Shown here in pieces: positions 56,107-64,000 of a DNA stretch of 64,000 bases (position 1 is the stretch's first letter; each line of letters opens with the position of its first letter). The stretch spans positions 36,003,976 through 36,067,975 of the forward strand of contig JAOWCC010000019.1 in the NCBI GenBank assembly GCA_030867875.1, given 5' to 3'. The DNA comes from Actinernus sp. WN-2022 (Eukaryota > Cnidaria > Anthozoa > Actiniaria > Actinernidae). A program made the position numbers and the translations under genes. The notes beneath the pieces were generated by a model. That model had not been told where the DNA came from and ran no database searches. It saw only the letters and a program-made list of their open reading frames with translations.

Positions 56107-57245
56107 ATGCCCAGACGCACTAGTTCATGTGAAAAACGGCCATCGTCTGCTTTGCTAGAGGCAGATCTACCTCCACCTAGGCGGCAGTGCCGGGGAGCTT
56201 CTGCAGGTAGTGCTCTGGTGCCACCAATTCCAAGTGTACCGGAGGTTACCCTGACTGCCTGTGATGGATCAACTGGTGCAAAAGTTAACACAAGTGGTGT
56301 TTTCATCACTACAGCAAGCCCACCCAACTCCCTCAGTTGGTAGCCCAAGGCCTGTTGAAGTTATTGAAAGCTCCATTGGCACAGGGGATCCAACATTGAT
56401 AGTTCTGTCATCGAGTCTGGGGCAGCTGCTACTGTACAGGGGTCACTGGCAGCTGTTCTGGACAATTTGTCAGGTGAGCAGAACCTAGTGTTATGTCACA
56501 CCTAATGAGGCTCAGCCCAGAAGTGTCTTTGTTTCAGATAACATTCCAATTGATTCTCGTGTGCCAACCAAAATCCCTTGAGTGTTTCCAGCACAAAAGA
56601 CACTTCTGGCTTGTCTGCTATAACACTAGAGCCTAACCAAAAACCAAAGACCGTACCATCTATTGAAGTATGGACTTCTGCCCATCAGATACTTGTTGGG
56701 ATTTACACATTAAGGTACCCTACTGAGGCCCCTGCCCTAATGAAGTATGGGGAAATTGTAAGGGATCTGGAAGCTAGGGTAATTGGCGCTATTATGATGA
56801 GAACTTTCGCTATTTGCGTCAAGGTGAGCCTCAATCATTTCCCTGGGGAGCCATACATTGGGAGCTTTGGCTACGTTCTCAGCCTACACATGCTCGGTTC
56901 TCTATAAAACCACAGAGTGGTGCGGATCAACGACTTTTCAGAAGGAAAAAGCGATCTTATTGATCACATAACCTTTTGTCAGCTGAGCAGCAGCCCAAAG
57001 TAGTTGATGTACTACTAGCCAACGAGTTAGAGGCCCATGGGCTTGCAGGCCCCTTCCCTTTCCCAATTTTTGGGTATCCCCTTTAGGTATTGTGCCAAAG
57101 AAGACACCAGGCGATTTTTGCTTGATTCACCACCTTTCATTACCGAAAGGCTCTTCAGTTAACGATGAAATTTCCCCAGCTCACACCAGTGTACATCGAC
57201 GATGCTATTCGCAAAATTAAACATTGTGGGGTGTTTTTTTTTTAT
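56107..57245 (+). pseudogene. DIRS/Ngaro-like Gag-like region and start of RT, decayed and truncated
   Basis: The frame starts MPRRTSSCEKRPSSALLEAD at 56107. After frameshifts the block SIEVWTSAHQILVGIYTL, PTEAPALMKYGEIVRDL (56.66-56.79 kb) and, in another frame, WRYYDENFRYLRQ and FPWGAIHWELWL matches the Gag-like region I know from DIRS-type elements. Further on (57.05-57.24 kb) FPFPIFGYP, a GIVPKKTPGDF-like stretch and IHHLSLPKGSSVNDEISPA correspond to the first RT blocks. At about 57245 the similarity ends, before the catalytic palm. RNase H, methyltransferase and recombinase are absent. The class assignment is from motif memory. Confidence 0.65.
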
Positions 57246-57799
57246 AGCAAAAACTGACATAAAGACTGCATTTAGGATCATACATACATACCAGGTGTGT
57301 TTGAAGAAATTGATGCACATATCAAAACCTTGTCTCAAAGTGAGTTACTAAAAATAATTGTATAGTAAGGGATCTTATTATAAAAGGAAATATATTCTGT
57401 AGGCACAAAAACAGACAAAACAGTGTTGAGATCAGGCAATCTTTATTTATAATTTCTACATGTACATAAAATAAAATAAAATGCAACAGGCTGCTTCCTG
57501 TTTTACGACCTATCCTGCGAGGAGGTCATTTTTTCCTCTCTCTACACTAACAAAGGAGGGAGAAAAGGAACTGGTAGTGGAGAGGGAAAGATAAAAGAAC
57601 TTCTGCTCGCAGGGTATGAAGATTGTCGACTATGCTACTGAATACATATTTTCAATATTTATTTTCTGATATCATGCAGTATTAGGAGAGGACTATGCAT
57701 AGAGAACATACAAACTAAATATTTAACTCCTATGGAAGAGAGGGTGAGAAAAATATAATGCCTGTAATGCATGTACTTGAGTAGAGAAGCATGTACTAA
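57246..57799. other. Non-coding stretch before copy A
   Basis: Contains a possible small MITE at about 57497-57616, with CCTGCGAGGAGG near the left and CTGCTCGCAGGGTA near the right, and purine-rich sequence between. Not otherwise assignable. Confidence 0.4.
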
Positions 57800-58113
57800 G
57801 GGACTGGTCATAAAGTACAGGAGGGGGTGGGCCGGAAAAAAAGGGGGGTGGGCCAAGAAAAACAGTGCAATACATTGGGATGGGCTATGAATAATTATGC
57901 TTCAACTTTATTAAACTGACAAATACCTCTCATGCATAACTTTTAAATAAATACAAAATTCAATTGGCAGTAATGTAGCTAAAACTACTCCTTCTGGCTC
58001 TAGTCATAGCTAGCTGTTTTGATAAAATCATGTCAACAGGGTACAGTTATATTGAAAAACAAAACACAAAAGCACCAAAATGTTAACAATTATTAATAGT
58101 AGCCTATAAACAG

Positions 58114-59387
58114 TTAGTCTGTATCATCAGTATCTGTGCCACTGTCCATTGCCAAATTGGGGTTTAAGGTATCACAGACTTGTATTGCTTCTTTCGTGAA
58201 CATCTTTTTTCTCAAATAACAACTTTAACCATTTAACATCCCTTTTCTCCAGTTTTGATATGGCGTCTTTATTTAAGAGCTGAGGGTCAGCTCTTTTATC
58301 TCCATGAGTTGTCAACTGCTAAGGAAAAAACTCTTTCACAGTTTTTCTCCTCACGCTCTGTTCGGCTTTTTTTTTATTTGGTTCTATTTTCTTTTTGCCT
58401 TCTCTTTTTGGATGCAGATCCTCCTTTGGCTATGGGGTACATCCTCTTGTGTTTATCTTCAAGGTTTTGCATTATTGTTAAACTATCCTGTATTTTTGTT
58501 TTGAGGCTGTGAGAACTCCAAAGCATTTCTCATTAAATGTATGGGCACATTCTTGGCCAGATTTATTATGTTTACCAGCTTTTGTAATTGCTCTAGTATC
58601 ATCCTGTTCAAGTGAATTTCTCAATTTGTCAGCTTTCTCCATAAAGTTTTGCAGTTGTAAAATTCTATATTTTATACTCTTCAGGTCTGTTGGCTTCATA
58701 TCATTATTTTGTGGCAATTGTTCTGTCCAAAGAGTGAAGCGTTCTTGCATATCCTTCAGTTTAGTGTGATGGTCGTATTGTCTCCTACCCTCTGCATGGA
58801 AGCTTTGTTGAAAAGACCTTGCATCCTTAGACCATTTCCACTGGCGTTCATAAAAGGAGGGTAGTACTTCCTCATTCAGAAATTTTGCTCGCTCTGTTTT
58901 TGGGAAAGGAATATACCCGAACTTTTCTTCTGCCCATGGAGATTGGTTGAGTTTTGGTGCTGTTAACCCCATCAGACTTTTCGCCTTGGCATTATTGGAA
59001 GGACCAATTTCATCAGAACCACTGTATTCGTTTATGCTCCCTTCTTTCGGAAATTTGGAAGTTTGGATCGATTGCCATTGTCTTTCAAATCTTCGTATTT
59101 GGATTTCCCGAAGCCCTAAGAACAAAAACAGAGATACATTAAGAGGTAAATTTAAAATTATTGTTAAAAGTTTTTTGAGTGTGCTGCTCAAGCTTATCAT
59201 AAAATGTTCCCTCACCAATTTTTTGTAGATCCTCTCTCGTCACGTCCACAATATGCTCTACGTTTGTCACTCCCTCAGCTTCAAATCGGGCTTGAAAACT
59301 TTCTAAGTCAGCAGTATGGAGAAAGTTAGATATGCCATCAATTCCTTGGGGATATTTGTTGTGTTCACTCGCACTGTGCTTCGCCAT
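58114..59387 (-). pseudogene. Copy A SAM-domain accessory gene
   Basis: Exon 1 (ATG 59387 to 59216) encodes MAKHSASEHNKYPQ and the first part of a SAM domain (ISNFLHTADLESFQARFEAE, IVDVTREDLQKIG). The donor is GTGAGG at 59215 and the acceptor TTGTTCTTAG at 59116. Exon 2 continues LREIQIRRFERQWQ, closing the SAM domain in frame, then a helical region (YERQWKWSKDARSFQQSFHA, LKDMQERFTLWTEQL, LQNFMEKADKLRNSL). Frameshifts near 58500 and, in an A6 run, near 58220 are needed to reach the acidic end NPNLAMDSGTDTDDTD (stop at 58114). Length would be about 390 residues. SAM domains mediate oligomerisation or RNA/protein contacts. A partner of the DDKAY protein is plausible but inferred. Confidence 0.72.
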
Positions 59388-59508
59388 TTTGACTACAGCA
59401 AATTGAGAGGACTGGGGCAAATTGGAGCCCGTTGCATTATGGGTTGGGGTTTTGGCTGAGAAGGGCTGGGGCGAATGTGATCCCTTTGCATTGTGGGATT
59501 AAAGCAAA
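59388..59508. promoter_or_regulatory. Divergent promoter of copy A with a direct repeat
   Basis: The 121 bp between the two start codons contains two copies of a 30-bp motif: GGGGCAAATTGGAGCCCGTT then GCATTATGGG, and GGGGCGAATGTGATCCCTTT then GCATTGTGGG (about 59414-59446 and 59469-59500). No TATA box. The doubled motif suggests a shared factor-binding site for both genes. Confidence 0.6.
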
Positions 59509-62500
59509 ATGGCTTCCAAGCCTACGAAGTCTGCAAAGCCAGACGTTTTAGAAGGAAAATCACTCAGTAAAAGCGAGCGGCGAAGTAGCCAAGTATTTTC
59601 AGATAGTTTGCGAAAATCCCTCCAAACATGTAAGGCTGAAGAAAATGAAGAAAAACTTGAAGGGTTGCTACAGATGTACAAGAAAAGGAAACGCTACCAC
59701 AAGGCACAGGTTATAGAGGCATTGCTGTTTATTTTGCGTCAACTCCTTGCATCAAGCTCCAACGAAGACGAGGTTTCCTTCATTTTACGGAAGCTTATGG
59801 ACTATACAGCAGTTTGTTTGAAAAACCTGTGGAGAAGCAAGAATTCAAAGACCAACTCCTGCATCAAGAATATGGCCTCCGTGTGTTTATTGCTACTATC
59901 CAAAGTACTAGGTATATACTTTCTAAGCCTAAAGCACTTGTATCATCCTTATCTTGCTCAACTGAAGTTTTAAATTTAATATCGATGTATTTCCTTGATG
60001 TAACCAAAATCATTAGATCTCTATTTTGAACAACACCTGAACAGTCGGAACACTTTTTGCATGCGCAATTAATGACTGCAAGTGAGTTGCATATTTCTTT
60101 TAAAAATCAATAACATAGATACGAAAAATGTTAAAATGAATTCGAAAAAACATTTCCAAAAGAAATATGCAATAGATAGTAAACTAAAGCAACTAACTTT
60201 ACATATGAGTAGGCGGTTCCCAATATACCGTAAATGACCGAATAAGCCCCCCCCCTCGAATAAGACCCCCTCTCAAATGAGCCCCCCTCTCAAATGAGCC
60301 CCCCTCTCAAATGAGCCCCCCTCTCAAATGAGCCCCCCTCTATGAGGCTAATTTGAAATAAGCTCCCTGGGGGCTTATTCGGTCATTTACGGTATTTTTC
60401 TCTACCAAATGCGTACAAACAATATTTTGGTCCCCCTTTCATTTTGTGTTGTTTATCCCAGTGCAATTGTTTTTACATAAATTTGTAATACCCTTTTCTA
60501 TAATACCATTATTGACAGATTTATCATATTGGAAAATGACTTCATTGATGTTGGTTGGCTACTCAAGGATCTAGAGGAAACTTCCAGTAATGATAAGACA
60601 GCCATCCGTTATCTGCTAACAAGCTCTTCCCTTGGGTCTATAATAAAGTCAATGGATACAGAATATGATAGAAATGCCTTAAAGGCAGTCCTGTTTGCAA
60701 CTAGAAGCCGCAAAGAAATTACAGAGCTAGGAATTAATGCCGACAGAGCAGTTACCTTTTTAAGTAATACAATTTCAGCGGCTGAGGAGTGTGAAAATGC
60801 TCTTGATGCTGCAGAAGACATGCTGAACATTAGGATGGCTCGGAAAAGAAAACTTATTGATGAGCGAATAGTTCAAATTGATGCGAAGATATCAAAGCTC
60901 GGATAACTACTTCCTGATTCAAGGAAAAAAGATCTAGTGGTAGAAAAAGAGATGCTCACGGAACGTGCTGAAAGCATCCAAAAGCTGCAACTCCGTGATG
61001 ACAAGAATAGCATGAAACTCTTCAATCAAAGTAGGAAACGATTAGCAACCGATCTCATAGAAGAGAACCGCGTAAAGCGTCGTAAAACATCTACTGGTGC
61101 ACCAAGGGATTTGGATAGCGAAGATGAAGAGCTAATTCGAAAGGCCATCGAGGACAAGAGTACCGCACATGGAAGACGCCATGATGCAGTGATGTATGTT
61201 AATCATAGAGTCAAAAAGAAAGATTTTCTTACAATCGCGAACTACAAGAGAGGTAGAAAACTTATAAAAAGTGCAACTACTGTACTGAACCGAGGCAGAC
61301 CAAGAAACATTTCATCTAGAGCAGCAAAATTCCATTTGGGAAAAGGGCTTTTCTGTGCTAAAAAAAACACCCAAGACGGAGCAAGAAGAAAATGAATGCA
61401 CACACCACCAAAGAAATCACATACAAAATGCTAAATCCTGCCTGTTTTCGAAAGATAACGAAGGCCTGGTACTCTCCATGGATGATAAAGCATATATACG
61501 TCCGGGAACTGATGTTGGTGTACGTGATACTAAGTCAGGAAATATATATGATGTTTCTGAGGAAGAAAAGCAAAGAAAACTTCCGCAACATGATTTCAGT
61601 ATTCCTCAAGTGCACATTACTCCTTCGTCGTTTCGTTTTATGACTGGACACCATGAAATCATTGATGGGAAGCTTAATCTTATAAATGACATAGATCAGA
61701 CCATAGTTACGGTAAGGCCAAAATACTACATCGGTAGCTCAGGAAGTGTTTGGGCTTCAGAGACAATGTCACTGCGAAGAGAGATTCCTCAACTATTTGA
61801 AGTTAGTGAAGGTCCATACAGATATAGCAGTATTCCCTTAAGGCGGTTTTGCGCACACGTTCATGACTGTCTTTACTACTTTGAAGATACGACAATGTAT
61901 GAAGATGTCATGGCAGTAACACAAAAGCCTGATTGCAAGTTCCGCGAATATGAAATGATGCGTTTGTCATGGCTTAAACGTGAATTGTCTGAAGCTATGT
62001 TAAGATGGCATGAAGACAAAATCGATGTCAAAGCTGAAGATGTAGCTTATGGAAACGAGGTGAAGGATGCAGTGGTTCTATTAATTGACAACTTGGAGCA
62101 ATAATTCACTGACACTACAGCTACTGGAGAAACGTTATGGGAAGCATATGGCGTTCTCCAGAGAAAGGTGGACCAGGTCCTAGATTGCATCAAAGAGCTG
62201 AAATTGCCACCCGTCAAGACTGACATCCTTAAGGCTACTGATGCAGGTCCTGGTGTGGGAAGCAGCAATGTAGAGGTGAGATACAGGGATATCGAGATGG
62301 CCAGAATTCTCAATTCTGATCGTGTGAATAGAATACATAGAGCAAGAGATGACAGTGGCCAGAATGAGGCCGAGAGGTCTAATGCGTGTATTGGTGAAGC
62401 ACTGGTTGATGGTGGTGCCATGCAATGGAAGTTCCATGACGCACTTGATGGACTGACACAAGATGAAATTGAAACACTCTCTTGATGACATCAAGAAACG

Positions 62501-63589
62501 CAAGGAGCTGGCAATGGAACAAAATGCGTGGAAAGTTGCCAAAAATGTGACTGAAAGAATCAATCACGAGCCAGGCCCAGCTGGAGATTACATGCAATCA
62601 TTTGTGACACCACACCAGGATGCACAGTTTTTCTTCAACACAGAGCAACTACGCCAGTTTGTTTCAGCACCAGATTCAAAGCAGAAAGATATCCCGGGAT
62701 CTGCATATTTTAAGAAAGTAAATACGTTTATGAAAGAACATGCACAGGTGGGAGGGCTGTACTTGGAATATCTCAAATGTGACTGTCAGAAGACAAACGA
62801 AACCCTCTGTGAGTTTTGTACCACATTTCTCCGTTCAGCTCCAGGCTTGGAGGGTTCAAAGGCCAATGCCAGATCAGGACGCTCTACCAGAATTGTGCTA
62901 CTTGCCCTATGACAAGACCCCTATAGTTACTTCAAGTGGTTCCCAAAGAGATGTAGATGACTATCAGCCAAGAGCACAAGCTAAAAAGAGATTGGAAGAT
63001 GGGACACTTGCGTTGGATAACACAAGAGTTCATTGAAACGTTTTCAAAGACATTTGCTGTGGAAGAAAGTCTTACGAGAAAGTACCTGGAACATCTTGAA
63101 AACCTACGACTGAAAAAGACAAAGCGTGCCGAGGAAAGAAGGCGGAAAAAGCAAGAGGATGTCAACAAGACCTACGATGACTTTAACTGGGTGGAAATGT
63201 TCCACAACGGAACACTTACAAAACTGACTGTTCCTATTCTAAATTTGTTCCTTGATAGGCATCATCTTGTCCATCACAAAGCTAAGAAAGCAGAGAAAAT
63301 AAAGGCGATCAGTGCATGGTTAGGAAATTCAGAATACCACAAAATACAACAGAGACAAATTCATGAAGAAGATGACGAGGATACAGATGATGATGATGAT
63401 TCTGCTGAATCAGTGGACAGTGATGGCTCTGATGATCAGGACGACATAGTTTTACTAGAAATTGTCGAGTCCAGTGACGATGCTGAAAGCGAGTCAGAGA
63501 ATGACGAGCCATTACAGCCACTTAACTCCAGAACTGGAAGGCCATGTACAACATATTTAACCCGACGTTTCTATGGAGACTCTGATTGA
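59509..63589 (+). pseudogene. Copy A DDKAY-type gene (putative transposase), with stops and frameshifts
   Basis: Exon 1 (59509-59911) starts MASKPTKSAKPDVLEGKSLS. The intron 59912-60518 is GT-AG. Exon 2 begins FIILENDFIDVGWLLKDL. Coiled coil follows (CENALDAAEDMLNI, KRKLIDERIVQIDAKI), then RRKTSTGAPRDLDSEDEEL, VLNRGRPRNISSRAAKFH, the hallmark SMDDKAYIRPGT, PKYYIGSSGSVWASETMSL, ATDAGPGVGSSN, cysteine pairs (CDCQKTNETLCEFC), a SAP-like helix pair (YDDFNWVEMFHNGTLTKLTV, then LFLDRHHLVHHKAKKAEKIK) and a long acidic tail. Defects are frameshifts near 59812, 61365 (A8 run), 62480, 62850 and 63022, and in-frame TAA at about 60904 and 62102. DDK could hold the first catalytic aspartate of an RNase H-like transposase. 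The other residues are not identified. Intact length would be about 1,250 residues. Confidence 0.7.
60226..60394. mobile_element. 169-bp MITE in the intron of the copy A gene
   Basis: Ends TACCGTAAATGACCGAATAA and the complement at 60375-60394 are perfect inverted repeats. TA at each end fits a TA target site. The interior is four tandem copies of about 18 bp (CTCTCAAATGAGCCCCCC). Confidence 0.88.
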
Positions 63590-63818
63590 TACCATGAAAG
63601 GTGATATCATTAAGGCATCGATAGAATGACACTTTATCTCTTGTTTAGTTAAAGTTGACTCTGTTTAAGGGGATGAGGGGGTGGGTCACTTATTTTTGTG
63701 TTAGGATTCAAGGGGTGGACTATATTTTTTGTGTAAGGATTCAAGGGGTGGGCCACTAAAACTGCGTCCACTAGAATTTCGATTTTTCCGGCCCACCCCC
63801 TCCTGTACTTTATGACCA

Positions 63819-64000
63819 TGCATTAATTGTTGTGTAGCCATACCGAAGAACATAATTAATACACATATGGTTTATTATCTCTTGTCCTACACTGGAAGAT
63901 AGTTTTGTGATTCTCATTCACTTTCACAGTATGACCTTAAGACCTGAAACAGATGCTTGGATTAATAGTTATAAAATTTCAATTTTGCATTTACTCCTGT
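63819..64000. other. Flank of copy A, nothing assigned
   Basis: AT-rich sequence without recognisable features up to the window end. Confidence 0.4.

Larger units (their letters stand above)
57800..63818. mobile_element. Two-gene TIR transposon, copy A
   Basis: A perfect 36-bp inverted repeat bounds the element. The left copy at 57805-57840 starts TGGTCATAAAGTACAGGAGG, and its complement is at 63783-63818. On the left the match with copy B suggests the end extends out to TACTAAGGGAC (57794-57804). On the right these outer bases have decayed. Subterminal GGGGTGGGCC-like repeats occur at both ends (57841-57860, and three at 63664-63760). Inside are two divergent genes that nearly fill the element: SAM (minus) and DDKAY (plus). 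I see no clear target duplication. The architecture is a cut-and-paste DNA transposon with an accessory gene. The superfamily is not assigned. Confidence 0.72.

Noticed and set aside
57805..63818. Target-site duplication of copy A
   Set aside because: Bases flanking the 36-bp repeats (AAGGGAC on the left, TGCATTA on the right) do not match. The outer end appears decayed on the right, so no duplication can be claimed.

Overview
This window looks like intergenic or accessory DNA of an invertebrate animal. A cnidarian such as a stony coral is my best guess. That rests on spliced minus- and plus-strand genes with GT-AG introns, on LINE, LTR, DIRS-like, Mutator-like and Tc1-like elements, and on DUF6729-DDE and SGNH families that I associate with coral genomes. 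I have run no search. I see no confident ordinary host housekeeping gene. Nearly everything readable is a mobile element, a decayed transposase gene or satellite DNA, often nested.

Layout. 1-0.44 kb is a LINE 3' end, followed to 1.9 kb by a duplicated cysteine-rich module. 2.6-3.3 kb is a 190-bp tandem repeat. 3.6-8.1 kb is a decayed DUF6729-DDE gene on the minus strand, cut by a LINE tail. 8.6-9.3 kb is a purine-rich minisatellite, and 9.6-10.7 kb a broken DDE transposase. 11.2-12.8 kb is a short array of a 402-bp satellite. 12.9-17.3 kb is a LINE split by a Mutator-like element. 17.6-22.3 kb is a second copy of the cysteine-rich module, split by an internally deleted Gypsy element with complete LTRs, PPT and 5-bp target duplication.

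22.7-52.2 kb is, in my reading, one large two-gene element (copy B). A SAM-domain gene runs on the plus strand and a large DDKAY-motif gene runs divergently on the minus strand. Its DDKAY gene is broken inside a coding exon by a LINE at 26.74-46.57 kb. The LINE's TA-rich 3' UTR in turn carries a Tc1-like MITE and an 18.5-kb array of about 46 units of the 402-bp satellite. An intron of the same gene holds a small inverted-repeat element with a 5S rRNA-like segment. 54.7-57.2 kb carries parts of a DIRS/Ngaro-like element: an SGNH protein, a Gag-like region and the start of RT. 57.8-63.8 kb is a second, compact copy (A) of the two-gene element, with a perfect 36-bp terminal inverted repeat, a divergent SAM gene and DDKAY gene, a 121-bp shared promoter and an intron at the position conserved in copy B.

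The most interesting objects are the SAM/DDKAY two-gene transposon and the 402-bp satellite. Each full satellite unit carries a 63-bp palindrome, both arrays begin and end exactly with that palindrome inside (TA)n, one unit lacks it precisely, and part of the large array shows a five-unit higher-order period of 2,010 bp. Most coding regions contain stops or frameshifts. Several frameshifts lie in A homopolymers and could be sequencing errors.
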